From Streptoalloteichus hindustanus (GTDB taxonomy: Bacteria > Actinomycetota > Actinomycetes > Mycobacteriales > Pseudonocardiaceae), in NCBI RefSeq assembly GCF_900129375.1, contig NZ_FQVN01000001.1, positions 186,001 to 250,000 of the forward strand: a stretch of 64,000 nt of DNA, written 5' to 3'. The notes beneath the pieces were generated by a model, which searched no databases, was not told the DNA's origin, and saw only the letters and a program-made list of their open reading frames with translations. The translations under genes and the position numbers were made by a program. Position 1 is the first letter of the stretch, and each line of letters starts with the position of its first letter. Below are positions 53,829 to 63,137 of this stretch, piece after piece.

Positions 53829-54518
53829 TCAGGACTCGAACTTGTAACCCAGGCCACGCACCGTCACCAGGTGCCGGGGCGCGGACGGGTCGGGTTCGAT
53901 CTTCGAGCGGAGCCGCTTGACGTGCACGTCGAGCGTCTTGGTGTCGCCGACGTAGTCCGCGCCCCAGACCCGGTCGATGAGCTGGCCCCTGGTGAGCACC
54001 CGGCCGACGTTGCGCAGCAGGTACTCCAGCAGGTCGAACTCCTTGAGCGGCAGGTTCACCTCGCGGCCGGCGACGGTGACCACGTGCCGCTCGACGTCCA
54101 TCCGGACCGGCCCCGCCTCCAGGACCTGCGGCAGCAGGTCGGAGTCCAGGCCGGGCTCCCCGCCGCGGCGCAGCACCGCGCGCACGCGGGCGATGAGCTC
54201 CCTGGCCGAGTACGGCTTGGTGACGTAGTCGTCGGCGCCCAGCTCCAGGCCGACCACCTTGTCGATCTCGCTGTCCCGCGCGGTGACCATGATCACCGGG
54301 ACGGCGGAGCGCTGGCGGAGCTGCTTGCACACGTCGGTGCCGCTCATGCCGGGCAGCATGAGGTCGAGCAGCACGATGTCGGCGCCGTTGCGGTCGAACT
54401 CCTCCAGCGCCTCCTGGCCGGTGGTGGCGATCGCCGTGGTGAACCCCTCCTTGCGGAGCAGGAACGCCAGCGGGTCGGCGAAGGACTCCTCGTCCTCGAC
54501 GATCAGCACCCTGGTCAC
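53829..54518 (-). CDS. regX3: Phosphate-responsive response regulator RegX3
   Basis: 229 residues from GTG 54518. Receiver domain with D8/E9, phospho-acceptor D52 in [39 protein letters not shown] and the Lys of [16 protein letters not shown]. The C-terminal winged helix has [20 protein letters not shown], the recognition helix [15 protein letters not shown] and the closing [12 protein letters not shown]. It is very close to mycobacterial RegX3 (PhoP in Streptomyces). The GTG overlaps the senX3 stop by four bases, so kinase and regulator are translationally coupled. Confidence 0.94.
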   Translation of the reverse strand: MTRVLIVEDEESFADPLAFLLRKEGFTTAIATTGQEALEEFDRNGADIVLLDLMLPGMSGTDVCKQLRQRSAVPVIMVTARDSEIDKVVGLELGADDYVTKPYSARELIARVRAVLRRGGEPGLDSDLLPQVLEAGPVRMDVERHVVTVAGREVNLPLKEFDLLEYLLRNVGRVLTRGQLIDRVWGADYVGDTKTLDVHVKRLRSKIEPDPSAPRHLVTVRGLGYKFES

Positions 54519-55789
54519 AGCACTCCTCCATGGTCGACGCTGTTGGTGCCCGTCCCGCCGGGGCCGGGTTGGCCGGCGGCCGACGTGCTGGACGGGACGA
54601 GGGAGGGGGCGCGCGCCGGTCGCTCGCCGTCGCTTTGGCGGGGCTGCTCGGCGGGGGCGGCCGGGTGCTCGGCGCCGTGGGCCGGGATGCGCAGGGTGAA
54701 GGTCGACCCGGTGCCGGGCCGGCTCCACAACCGCACCTCGCCGCCGTGGTTGGCGGCCACGTGCTTGACGATGGCCAGGCCGAGCCCGGTGCCGCCGGTG
54801 GCGCGCGACCGGGCCGGGTCCACCCGGAAGAACCGTTCGAACACCCGCTCCTGGTGCTCCGGGGCGATGCCGATGCCCCGGTCGGTCACCGCGATCTCCA
54901 CGAAGCCCTCGGCGGCCCGCCGGCTCACCGAGACCGGGCTGCCGGGCGGGGAGTAGGAGATGGCGTTGTCGACCAGGTTGGTCAACGCGGTGACCAGCAG
55001 GGTGCGGTCGCCGTCGACCTCCGTCCCCGACGGCTCGTCGACGGTGATCTCGATGCCCGCCGACTCGGCGGCCAGCCGGCAGCGGGCCAGCGACTCGCGG
55101 ACCATCTCGTCCACGTCGACCGTGGCCAGCTCGGGCAGCCGCTCGGCGCCCTGCAGCCGGGACAACGCGATCAGCTCGGTGACCAGCGAACCCAGCCGGG
55201 TCGCCTCGTGCAGGATCTTGCCGCCGAACCGGCGCACCTCGTCCGGTTCGTCGGCGGCGTCCAGGACCGCCTCGGCGAGCAGCGCGAGCGCGCCGACGGG
55301 GGTCTTCAGCTCGTGGCTGACGTTGGCGACGAAGTCGCGCCGGGTGGCCTCCAGCCGGACCGCGTCCGACTCGTCGCCCGCGTCCACCACGACGAACCCG
55401 TCGCCGAGGGGCCGCGCCTCGCCGAGCACCGCGGCCGGGTTGCGCCCGGACAGGGTGCCGCGCTCCAGCGGCGAGAGGTCCACGTGCACCACGTCGCCGG
55501 TCTCCAGCACCTGTTCGGCGGCCTTGATCGCGCGGGCGTCGGCCCGGTTGGAGCGAACCACGCCCAGCTCCGCCGACCGCGGGTTGTGCAGCACCACGTC
55601 ACCGAAGCGGTTGATCACGGCAATGCCGTTGTGCGACGAGAGCACGACCCGCTGGACCAGCTCGGCGACGGTCACCCCCGCTGGTGGGCGCGGGTGCCGG
55701 GCGCCGTGCGCCCGGCCGAGCAGGAAGGCGACGACCGCGGCGGCGAGCGCGGCGCCGAGGGTCAGGGCGAGATAGCCCGATGCGGTCAC
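54515..55789 (-). CDS. senX3: Phosphate-sensing histidine kinase SenX3
   Basis: 424 residues. A single N-terminal helix ([20 protein letters not shown]) with almost no extracytoplasmic part, a cytoplasmic PAS-like domain (about 40-145, [20 protein letters not shown]), HisKA with H159 in [20 protein letters not shown], and HATPase with [40 protein letters not shown] and [14 protein letters not shown] Pro/Ser-rich tail of about 45 residues follows. Such kinases sense phosphate through the Pst transporter and PhoU. Transcription starts upstream in a 409-bp gap. Confidence 0.93.
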   Translation of the reverse strand: MTASGYLALTLGAALAAAVVAFLLGRAHGARHPRPPAGVTVAELVQRVVLSSHNGIAVINRFGDVVLHNPRSAELGVVRSNRADARAIKAAEQVLETGDVVHVDLSPLERGTLSGRNPAAVLGEARPLGDGFVVVDAGDESDAVRLEATRRDFVANVSHELKTPVGALALLAEAVLDAADEPDEVRRFGGKILHEATRLGSLVTELIALSRLQGAERLPELATVDVDEMVRESLARCRLAAESAGIEITVDEPSGTEVDGDRTLLVTALTNLVDNAISYSPPGSPVSVSRRAAEGFVEIAVTDRGIGIAPEHQERVFERFFRVDPARSRATGGTGLGLAIVKHVAANHGGEVRLWSRPGTGSTFTLRIPAHGAEHPAAPAEQPRQSDGERPARAPSLVPSSTSAAGQPGPGGTGTNSVDHGGVL

Positions 55790-56198
55790 GGCCGCATCGT
55801 AAGCAGCGCGGACCCCGGTCCGACCAGTCCGAAGGGGCCATCCGTGATACCGGCGACACCGCCATCACCAGCTGTTTTGTCCCGCGTCACGCGCAGTTCA
55901 CCCATTCGTGTCATCGGGGTGACGCTGCCCGGCCCAACGCGCCGTACCCCGTGCCGCCGCCGGCGTGCTCGGCGGACGGCCGCGGTGACCTGCGGGAAGT
56001 GCTGGAGCGCCGCGGCCCCCTCTGCGCTCCGCGACGGCCGCGGCCGCGCCGGGTGACGGCTGCCGACCCCGACCGGACACCCGGAGTTCCACCTGAAGTG
56101 GTGAGTGGGTGACGCTCGGGGTGTCCGAATTGGCGACGTGCCCGTGTGACACGCCGGAACGCGTCACACGGGCACGGGCGGACTCGGGAGCGGAGCGC
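55790..56198. other. Promoter region of senX3-regX3 and terminator of gpmA
   Basis: About 410 bp. It holds a strong hairpin (56138-56175) for gpmA and, nearer senX3, GTTCACCC at 55896-55903, which looks like one half of a Pho box. No gene is visible. Confidence 0.5.
56138..56175. terminator. 13-bp-stem hairpin after gpmA
   Basis: Arms 56138-56150 (GTGCCCGTGTGAC) and 56163-56175 with a 12-nt loop, 24 bp after the gpmA stop on the minus strand. Confidence 0.75.
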
Positions 56199-56951
56199 TC
56201 AGCGCCCCTGGTTGGCGACCGCCTTGATCGCGTTCGCGGCGGCCTCCGGGTCCAGGTAGGTGCCGCCGGGGTTGGTCGGCCGCAGCTCGGCGTCGAGGTC
56301 GTAGCGCAGCGGGATGCCGGTCGGGATGTTCAGCCCGGCGATGGCCTCGTCGGAGGTGCCGTCGAGGTGCTTCACCAGCGCGCGCAGCGAGTTGCCGTGC
56401 GCGGCGACGAGCACGGTCCGCCCGGCCCGCAGGTCCGGCACGACGGCCTGCTCCCAGTACGGCAGCAGGCGCGTCACGACGTCCTGGAGGCACTCGGTGA
56501 GCGGGAGGGCGTCGCCGAGGTCGGCGTAGCGCGCGTCGGCGTCCTGGCTGAACTCGCTGCCACGCTCGATCGGCGGCGGCGGCGTGTCGTACGAGCGGCG
56601 CCAGAGCATGAACTGCTCCTCGCCGTACTCCTCCAGGGTCTGCTTCTTGTTCTTGCCCTGGAGCGCGCCGTAGTGCCGCTCGTTCAGCCGCCAGTCCCGG
56701 CGGACCGGGATCCAGTGCCGGTCGCAGCCGTCCAGCGCCAGGTTGGCCGTGGAGATCGCGCGCCGCAGCAGCGAGGTGTGCACGACGTCCGGCAGCAGGC
56801 CGGCGTCGCGCAGCAGCACACCGCCACGCCGGGCCTCCTCCTCGCCCCGCTCGGAGAGCGGCACGTCCACCCACCCGGTGAACAGGTTCTCGGCGTTCCA
56901 CACGCTCTCGCCGTGGCGGAGCAGCACGAGCGTCCCGACAGCGTTTGCCAT
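56199..56951 (-). CDS. gpmA: 2,3-bisphosphoglycerate-dependent phosphoglycerate mutase
   Basis: A 250-residue glycolytic enzyme interconverting 3- and 2-phosphoglycerate. The catalytic His is in [20 protein letters not shown]; other dPGM marks are [53 protein letters not shown] and the second His in [17 protein letters not shown]. It is the full-length (about 250 residue) cofactor-dependent form, clearly distinct from the phosphatase at 24.4 kb. Position next to senX3-regX3 matches mycobacterial gpm1 (Rv0489). Confidence 0.95.
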   Translation of the reverse strand: MANAVGTLVLLRHGESVWNAENLFTGWVDVPLSERGEEEARRGGVLLRDAGLLPDVVHTSLLRRAISTANLALDGCDRHWIPVRRDWRLNERHYGALQGKNKKQTLEEYGEEQFMLWRRSYDTPPPPIERGSEFSQDADARYADLGDALPLTECLQDVVTRLLPYWEQAVVPDLRAGRTVLVAAHGNSLRALVKHLDGTSDEAIAGLNIPTGIPLRYDLDAELRPTNPGGTYLDPEAAANAIKAVANQGR

Positions 56952-57029
56952 GCCTACAGCCTGCCAAACCGGGCGCGGAACGCCGGCACGACCCGCGTGC
57001 GCCGGGCGCGCCGGCGGCGCGGCCGGTCG

Positions 57030-58658
57030 TCAGCGGGCCGGAGCGGCCCCCTCCGCGGCCCGCAGCTCCCGGCGGAGGATCTTCCCGGACGCCGACCTCG
57101 GGATGCGGTCGACGAACTCGACCAGCCGCACCTTCTTGTGCGGGGCCACGCGGGCGGCCACGAAGGCCATGACCTCCTCACCGGTCAGGTCCGCCGCGGC
57201 GGGCTGCCGCACGACGAACGCCTTGGGCACCTCCTCCCCCGCGTCCAGGACCCCGACCACGGCCGCGTCGGCGACCCCCGGGTGGGTGAGCAACAGGGCC
57301 TCCAGCTCGGCCGGCGGCACCTGGTAGCCCTTGTACTTGATCAGCTCCTTCACCCGGTCGACGATGCGGAAGCAGCCCTGCCCGTCGACCACGGCCACGT
57401 CCCCGGTGCGCAGGAAGCCCTCGCCGTCCAGCGTCGCCCCGGTCGCCTCCCGGTCGTTCAGGTAGCCGGCCATCACGTTCGGGCCGCGCAGCAGCAGCTC
57501 GCCGGGCACGCCCGGCCCGACGTCCGCGCCGGTGTCCGGGTCGACGATCCTGGCCGTCATGTTGGGCAGCAGCAGGCCCACGGTGCCGGGCGGGATGTCG
57601 TCCCGGTCGCCGGGGATGGCGTGGCTGACCGGGCTCAGCTCGGTCATGCCGTACCCCTGCCGGACGCGGCAGCCCAGCCGGGCGCGCACCGCCGCCGCCA
57701 GTTGGGCGTCCAGCGGCGCGGCGCCGGAGAAGAGCGTCCCGAGCGCGGACAGGTCGTGGTCGTCGACCGCGGGGTGCTTGGCCAGCGCGACCACCACCGG
57801 CGGCGCGACGTAGACCTGGTCGGTGCGGTGCTCCGCGATCACGCGCAGGAACTCGGCGAGGTCGAACCTCGGCAGGGTGACCACGGTCGCGCGGTTGTGC
57901 AGCGCGTGGTTCATGGTCACCTGCATGCCGTAGATGTGGAAGAACGGCAGCACGGCCAGCACCCGGGACCGCTCGGTCAGCTGGATCACGGACTGGCACT
58001 GCACGATGTTCGCCACGAGGTTGCGGTGCGTCAGCAGCACGCCCTTGGCGTGCCCGGTGGTGCCCGAGGAGTAGGGCAGGACCGCCACGTCCCTGGCGGG
58101 GTCGAGCCGGACGTCGGGCGCGGGGGCGTCGGTGTCGAGGAGGTCGGCCAGCGAGAGGTGGCCGGCGGCCGCGTCCCCGGCGTCGGCCGCACCGCCGTCA
58201 GCGCCGTCAGCGCCGTCAGCGCCGTCAGCGATGACGACGATCTCGCTGACGCCCGCCGCCCCGGCGGCCGCGGTCGCGCGGTCCAGGAGCGGCGAGGCGG
58301 CGAACAGCAGCCGCGCCCCGGAGTCGGCGAGCTGGGTGGCGATCTCCTCCGCGGTGTACAGCGCGTTGATGGTCGTGGCGGTGGCGCCCGCGCGGAGCAC
58401 GCCGTGGAAGACCACGGCGTAGTCCGGGGTGTTGGGGCTGAGGATGCCCACGACGTCGCCCCGGCCCACCCCGCGCGCCGCCAACCCGGCCGCCACCCGG
58501 TCGACCCCCGCGGCCAGTTCCCCGTAGCTGAGCGAGCGGCCCGTCACCCCGTCCACCAGCGCGGTCCGCCGCGCGTGCCCGCCCAACGCGCCGAAGAGCA
58601 ACTCCGGCAGCGACACGTCCGGGACGACCACGTCGGGGAACGAGCTGCGCAGGATCAC
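57030..58658 (-). CDS. Acyl/aryl-CoA ligase (4-coumarate-CoA ligase type)
   Basis: 542 residues from GTG 58658, with GGAGGTGG upstream. ANL enzyme: P-loop VLPYSSGTTGHAKGVLLTH, PFFHIYGMQVTMNHAL, A5 RQGYGMTELSPVSHA, RTGDVAVVDGQGCFRIVDR, LIKYKGYQVPPAELEALLL and catalytic Lys in PRSASGKILRREL. The KGYQVPPAE hinge places it with 4CL/luciferase-like ligases acting on aromatic or medium-chain acids. A 9-bp tandem repeat in the gene makes an Ala-Asp-Gly repeat (about 140-155). It does not form a pathway cluster with its neighbours here. Confidence 0.87.
   Translation of the reverse strand: MILRSSFPDVVVPDVSLPELLFGALGGHARRTALVDGVTGRSLSYGELAAGVDRVAAGLAARGVGRGDVVGILSPNTPDYAVVFHGVLRAGATATTINALYTAEEIATQLADSGARLLFAASPLLDRATAAAGAAGVSEIVVIADGADGADGADGGAADAGDAAAGHLSLADLLDTDAPAPDVRLDPARDVAVLPYSSGTTGHAKGVLLTHRNLVANIVQCQSVIQLTERSRVLAVLPFFHIYGMQVTMNHALHNRATVVTLPRFDLAEFLRVIAEHRTDQVYVAPPVVVALAKHPAVDDHDLSALGTLFSGAAPLDAQLAAAVRARLGCRVRQGYGMTELSPVSHAIPGDRDDIPPGTVGLLLPNMTARIVDPDTGADVGPGVPGELLLRGPNVMAGYLNDREATGATLDGEGFLRTGDVAVVDGQGCFRIVDRVKELIKYKGYQVPPAELEALLLTHPGVADAAVVGVLDAGEEVPKAFVVRQPAAADLTGEEVMAFVAARVAPHKKVRLVEFVDRIPRSASGKILRRELRAAEGAAPAR
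58194..58229. repeat. 9-bp tandem repeat inside the acyl-CoA ligase gene
   Basis: GCCGTCAGC repeated four times exactly, in frame, coding an Ala-Asp-Gly repeat in a surface loop between conserved segments. Length variation would be tolerated. Confidence 0.85.
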
Positions 58659-59084
58659 GGGCCACCTCCGGCACGGGCGGCACTGCCGCCACTGGGCACC
58701 CAATCGTGTCGGGGATCACACCGGGCGGTCAAGCTCGGCCGTTCCGAGATCGGGCCGTTACTTCGCAGACCTAAGAACACTCGAATGGAGTAGCGAAGCA
58801 GGCTTGTGGGGGCCTCCCGGCTTCTGCCAAGTTGACATCGCTCTTCGAGATCGGCTCCCACGCACTCCCCGGTCTCGCGAGGGCGAACGCCGTGGTTCGT
58901 CTCCCCCGTCGGACCACGGACCCGCCCGGATCCCGGGGTGCCCCCCGCCCATGGGATCCGCCGCGGCGGGACCTGACGCGGGGCGGCTCGAGCTCGCGAC
59001 TCCCCCCTCTCTCCGAGCCGCCCCGCGCCGCCCCCCGGCGACGCGGTCCCGGTCACGACCCGACCGGCGAACACCACCGCCGCG
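58659..59084. other. Intergenic region with a locally AT-richer patch
   Basis: About 425 bp upstream of the acyl-CoA ligase. 58740-58800 is the least GC-rich part and may hold that gene's promoter on the minus strand. A TTGACA at 58832 on the plus strand has no matching -10. No gene seen. Confidence 0.45.
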
Positions 59085-60008
59085 TCACGCCTCCGGATTC
59101 GGGGCGAGGGCGGGGCGAGCCGTCCGACGCCGACGGCGGAGCACCCAGAGGACCCCGGCGGCCGGCACCCCGAGCGCCACGAGGAACGGCAGCATCGCGC
59201 CCAGCGCCGTGAGCGCAGCGCCCACGGCAGCTGTGAACGCCCGCCACCCGGCGCCCAGTCCGCCGACGAACCCGTCGGCGTCACCACCCGACGTCGGCGC
59301 CGACGCCACTCGGAAGACCACAGTGGACAGTGCGACCTGACCGGCCAGGCTCTCGTTCCTGCGCTGCAACGACTCCAGCTCGGCCTGGCGCTTGGCCAGC
59401 TCGCCCTCGACCTGCACGACCTCGGACACGGTCCCCGCGCGCTCCAGCAGCGCCCGCACCCGGTCCACGCTGGCCCGCTGCGCCGCGAGCCGGGCCTGCA
59501 CGTCCACGAGTTGGTCGGTGACGTCCTCCGCGCGCTGCTCCCGGCGCACCAGCTCGCCCAGCCGGCCGAGCTCGTCGAGCACCCCGTCGAGCCGGTCCGC
59601 CGGCACCCGCAGGGTCACCCGGCCCTGACCGCCCCGCGTGTCCTCCGCGGCGGCGAAGCCACCTGCCCTGGTCCCGACCTCCCTGGCCCTGGCCACGGCC
59701 GCGACGGCGTCGTCGTGCCGCACCTCCAGCTCCGCGGACCGGATCACCCGCCGATCGGCCTGCGCGGCGGCGCGCACCGCGCCCTCACCAGGGGCCTGCG
59801 CGCCCCCCTGACCAGCGCCGCCGCCCGGGACTGCGTTCTTTTCGGGGTTCTGCCCCGGGTTCCTCTCCGGGTTCTTCCCCGCCGGCGCGTTCCCCGCCGC
59901 CACCTCGGCCCGCTGGGGCGCCGACGACGGGGAACCCGTCCCCGTGCACCCGGCCAGCCCCAGCAGGAGCACGGCCACAGCGGCCGGCCGTAACCAGCGC
60001 CCACCCAT
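59085..60008 (-). CDS. DUF4349 lipoprotein
   Basis: 307 residues from ATG 60008. A lipoprotein signal (AAVAVLLLGLAGCTG, lipid Cys at about 21) is followed by a Gly/Asn/Pro-rich linker and the DUF4349 domain (about 88-250): RRVIRSAELEVRHDDAVAAV, GGFAAAEDTRGGQGRVTLRV, VPADRLDGVLDELGRLG, then a coiled coil (QLVDVQARLAAQRASVDRVR and VEGELAKRQAELESLQRRNE). A C-terminal helix (LTALGAMLPFLVALGVPAAG) ends in a basic tail, so it may be tethered at both ends. Envelope role unknown. Confidence 0.85.
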   Translation of the reverse strand: MGGRWLRPAAVAVLLLGLAGCTGTGSPSSAPQRAEVAAGNAPAGKNPERNPGQNPEKNAVPGGGAGQGGAQAPGEGAVRAAAQADRRVIRSAELEVRHDDAVAAVARAREVGTRAGGFAAAEDTRGGQGRVTLRVPADRLDGVLDELGRLGELVRREQRAEDVTDQLVDVQARLAAQRASVDRVRALLERAGTVSEVVQVEGELAKRQAELESLQRRNESLAGQVALSTVVFRVASAPTSGGDADGFVGGLGAGWRAFTAAVGAALTALGAMLPFLVALGVPAAGVLWVLRRRRRTARPALAPNPEA

Positions 60009-60059
60009 GACAACCTCCCCGTCCACCTGGCATCTCGTGGGGCCGCCAACAGGAGAGCG

Positions 60060-60095
60060 GCGTCCGGGGCGAGCGGAAGCGCTCACCCCGGACGC
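60060..60095. terminator. Hairpin, second of a pair downstream of ybjN
   Basis: 15-bp arms 60060-60074 and 60081-60095 with one mismatch and a 6-nt loop, between ybjN and the DUF4349 gene. Confidence 0.65.
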
Positions 60096-60128
60096 CGCCG
60101 CGTCCCACGGCACACCACACCGGTCGAG

Positions 60129-60163
60129 CTCCGCGGGCGAAGGAGGAGCGCTCGCCCGCGGAG
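60129..60163. terminator. 12-bp-stem hairpin after ybjN
   Basis: Arms 60129-60140 (CTCCGCGGGCGA) and 60152-60163 with an 11-nt loop, about 80 bp after the ybjN stop. With the next hairpin it isolates the mshA-ybjN transcript from the DUF4349 gene. Confidence 0.7.
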
Positions 60164-60241
60164 GTCTCCGCCATGGGACGGGATGATCGGTGGTGATCGT
60201 TGCGGGAACCCGGGTATCGGCGGGGAAAACGGCCGGGCGGC

Positions 60242-60793
60242 CTACTCGGCCACGGCGCTCGGACCGCTGCCCGCCTCCTCCCGCTCGACCAGGTGGCGGA
60301 ACGGCTGGAGGTTCGCCAACGACTCGCCCCGCGAGACCCGCCAGTCCCACTCGCGCCGGATCGAGGTGGAGAAACCCAGCTCCAGCAACGTGTTGAAGTC
60401 GCCGTCGGCGGCCTCCAGCACCTGGCCGAGGATCCGGTCCAGCTCGTCGGCCGTCACCGAGGGCAGCCCGATCCGGCCGACGAGGTAGATGTCGCCGGCC
60501 CGGTCGATCGTGTAGTGCACCCCGTACAGCCGGGCGTTGCGCCGCAGGAGGAAGCGGTAGACCTCCTCGTGCGCCTCGTCCGGCCGCCGGCAGACGAACG
60601 CCTCGACCAGCAACGCGTGCCGGTCCAGGACCAGCCAGCAGTTGGTCTGGAGCTTCTTCACGCCGGGCAGGGTGACGAAGTACCGGCCGGACTCCCTGCG
60701 GTCGTACCGCAGCTCGCGTTCGTCCAAAGTGGACGCGATCACCCGGTCCAGCGCGTCCCGCCGGTCCGGCCCCGCCCCCTCGGTCGCCGTCAC
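60242..60793 (-). CDS. YbjN-domain protein, Rv0487-like
   Basis: 183 residues from GTG 60793, overlapping the mshA stop by four bases. The YbjN fold, similar to type III secretion chaperones, is seen in [77 protein letters not shown] and the C-terminal [11 protein letters not shown]-like segment ([13 protein letters not shown]). It follows mshA in mycobacteria too. Probably a soluble chaperone-like protein; its client is unknown. Confidence 0.87.
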   Translation of the reverse strand: MTATEGAGPDRRDALDRVIASTLDERELRYDRRESGRYFVTLPGVKKLQTNCWLVLDRHALLVEAFVCRRPDEAHEEVYRFLLRRNARLYGVHYTIDRAGDIYLVGRIGLPSVTADELDRILGQVLEAADGDFNTLLELGFSTSIRREWDWRVSRGESLANLQPFRHLVEREEAGSGPSAVAE

Positions 60794-62127
60794 ACCGCCA
60801 CCTCCTCCGGCCGCGTCGCGGCGTCGATGGCCCGCACGCGCGAGCTCGTCTCCCTGCGGAAGACCCGGGCCGCCTCCGCATAGGTTTCCAGCAGCGCCTC
60901 GGCGGTGCGATCCCAGGAGAACCGGGCGGCGTGCCCGGCGGCGCTGGCGGCCAGCGCGTCGCGCCGCCCGGGGCGCGTCACGTCGGCGAGCACACCCGCC
61001 CACTCCACCGGGTCGTGCGAGGGCACCAGGACCCCGGAGACGCCGTCGGCCACCGCCACCGGCAGGCCGCCGACCGCGGCCGCGACCACCGGCGTGCCGC
61101 ACGCCTGCGCCTCCAGCGCGACCAGGCCGAACGACTCGTTGTGGCTGGGCACCGCCACCACGTCGGCCGCGCGGTAGACCTGGGCCAGCTCCGCGCCCGA
61201 CCGGGGCGGCAGGAACCGGACCAAGTCCGACACGCCCAGCTCGCCGGCGAGCCGGCGCAGCGCCTGCGGCTGCTCCAGCCCGGTTCCCGACGGGCCGCCC
61301 ACGACCAGCACGACGAGCCGGTCCCGCAGCGCCGGGTCGCGCGCCAGCATCTCGGCGGCGGCGCGCACCAGCACGTCCGGCGCCTTCAACGGCTGGATGC
61401 GGCCGACGAAGGCGAGCACGACCGCGTCCCGCCGCAGGCCGAGCGCGGCCCGGGCGACGAGCCGGTCGCCGGGCGTGAACCGCTCCAGGTCCACCCCGGG
61501 CGGGATGGTCGCGACCCGGTCCGGCGCGGCCCCGTAGAGGTCGACGAGCTGGGTGGCCTCGACCTCGGTGTTGGCGACCAGCCGGTCGGCCTCGGCGACG
61601 ACCTGCTCCTCGCCGATCACCCGGGCGCGCGGCTCCGGGGTGTCGCCCCGCGCCAGCGCGGAGTTCTTGACCTTCGCCAACGTGTGCGCCGTGTGCACCA
61701 GCGGCACGCCCCAGCGGTCCCGCGCCAACCAGCCCACCTGCCCGGAGAGCCAGTAGTGCGAGTGCACGACGTCGTAGTGCCCCGGGCTGGAGAACGCCTC
61801 GGCGCGCAGCACACCCGCGGTGAAGGCGCACAGCTGGGAGGGCAGGTCGTTCTTGCTCAGGCGCTCGAACGGCCCCGCGACGACGTGCCGGACGGTCACG
61901 CCGGGCGCCAGCTCGGCCGACGGCGGCAGGTCCGACGAGGTGGCCCTGGTGAACACCTCGACCGCGACGCCGCGACGGGCCATCCGCACGGCGGTCTGCA
62001 CGATGTAGACGTTCATGCCGCCGGCGTCCCCGGTGCCGGGCTGCTCCAACGGCGAGGTGTGCACGGACAGCACCGCGACCCGCCGGGGTCGACGGCTGCC
62101 CCCGACGGCGCGGACCGACCCGATCAC
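60790..62127 (-). CDS. mshA: D-inositol-3-phosphate glycosyltransferase (mycothiol synthesis, first step)
   Basis: 445 residues from GTG 62127. A GT4, GT-B-fold enzyme that moves GlcNAc from UDP-GlcNAc to 1L-inositol-1-phosphate. Visible: [104 protein letters not shown] and the nucleotide-sugar motif [20 protein letters not shown]. Coupled by GTGA to the hydrolase gene upstream and to ybjN downstream. Other msh genes are not in the window. Confidence 0.95.
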   Translation of the reverse strand: MIGSVRAVGGSRRPRRVAVLSVHTSPLEQPGTGDAGGMNVYIVQTAVRMARRGVAVEVFTRATSSDLPPSAELAPGVTVRHVVAGPFERLSKNDLPSQLCAFTAGVLRAEAFSSPGHYDVVHSHYWLSGQVGWLARDRWGVPLVHTAHTLAKVKNSALARGDTPEPRARVIGEEQVVAEADRLVANTEVEATQLVDLYGAAPDRVATIPPGVDLERFTPGDRLVARAALGLRRDAVVLAFVGRIQPLKAPDVLVRAAAEMLARDPALRDRLVVLVVGGPSGTGLEQPQALRRLAGELGVSDLVRFLPPRSGAELAQVYRAADVVAVPSHNESFGLVALEAQACGTPVVAAAVGGLPVAVADGVSGVLVPSHDPVEWAGVLADVTRPGRRDALAASAAGHAARFSWDRTAEALLETYAEAARVFRRETSSRVRAIDAATRPEEVAV

Positions 62128-62954
62128 CGCGTCGCCCCCGTCAGGCAGCGCCGGGCGAAGGCGGCCAGCTCGGCGTCGAACTCCGTCGGCCGCTCGGCGA
62201 ACGGGGCGTGCCCGACGCCGTCCCACCAGCTCAGCTCCGCGCCCGGCACCTGCTTCGCGGCGAACTCGGCGCAGGACGGGTCCACCACCGTGTCCGCCCG
62301 GCCGTGCACGACCAGGGTGGGCACGTCCAGCGCCGACAGCACGTCCGCGCTGTCCTGCGTCCTGCGGAACAGCGCCGCCCGGACCCGCGGCGGGGTGCGC
62401 AGGGCGGCGGCGAACAGCCGCTGCCGCACCTCGCCGGGGATCTCCGGGCTGATGTCGGCGAAGAACCCGGTGAGGGCGGGCACCGCCACCGCGTAGTCGT
62501 CGGAGAGCGCGGCCGGCAGCGCGCCGCGCATCGTGGCGCCGACCGCTCCGCCCCTCCGGTCCCGCCCGATCTCCGTGATCGCGCCCACGAACACGACTCC
62601 AGCCACAGAGCCCGTGCCGTGGACGCGCAGGTAGTCGGCGACCACCAGGCCGCCGTAGGACCAGCCGACCAGCACGGCGGGCGCCCCGACGTGCGCGAGC
62701 ACCGCCGCCAGGTCGTCCGCCCACACCCGCGGGTCGGCGTACCCGTCGGCCGGCGCGTCGGAGTCCCCGTGGCCGCGCAGGTCCACCGCGACCACCCGGA
62801 ACTCCTCGCTCAGCACCGGGTCGGCGAGCTGGGCCCGCCACGACTCCGCCGACTGCGCCCAGCCGTGCACCAACACCACGGCGGGGGCGTCGACCGGCCC
62901 CGCCTCGGTCAGGGCCAGCCGGGCGTCCCCGGAGCCCTTCACGTACGTCCGCAT
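62124..62954 (-). CDS. Alpha/beta-fold hydrolase
   Basis: 276 residues from ATG 62954. Typical small serine hydrolase: oxyanion loop [38 protein letters not shown], nucleophile elbow [17 protein letters not shown], acid in [14 protein letters not shown] and His in [18 protein letters not shown] lid segment of about 60 residues lies between the nucleophile and the acid. It resembles non-haem haloperoxidase/esterase-type enzymes. Substrate unknown; the four-base overlap with mshA suggests co-expression, but not necessarily a mycothiol role. Confidence 0.85.
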   Translation of the reverse strand: MRTYVKGSGDARLALTEAGPVDAPAVVLVHGWAQSAESWRAQLADPVLSEEFRVVAVDLRGHGDSDAPADGYADPRVWADDLAAVLAHVGAPAVLVGWSYGGLVVADYLRVHGTGSVAGVVFVGAITEIGRDRRGGAVGATMRGALPAALSDDYAVAVPALTGFFADISPEIPGEVRQRLFAAALRTPPRVRAALFRRTQDSADVLSALDVPTLVVHGRADTVVDPSCAEFAAKQVPGAELSWWDGVGHAPFAERPTEFDAELAAFARRCLTGATR

Positions 62955-63022
62955 GTACACGCCACCCACTCCCAGTCCGGACGTCACCTCAGAGCATCAA
63001 CCGCGCGCGCGAAGCGATGCTT

Positions 63023-63046
63023 CCCGGGTGGGGAGTCTCACCCGGG
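63023..63046. terminator. Hairpin between the L,D-transpeptidase and hydrolase genes
   Basis: 8-bp arms 63023-63030 (CCCGGGTG) and 63039-63046 (CACCCGGG) with an 8-nt loop, about 90 bp after the transpeptidase stop. Confidence 0.5.
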
Positions 63047-63137
63047 TTCCCGCCGGCACTCCACCGGCGCCCCGTCCCCGGGGCCGCGCGTCCGCGTCCC
63101 GGCTCGGGGCTTCGCTTCGGGGCCCCGCCTCAGGGCC

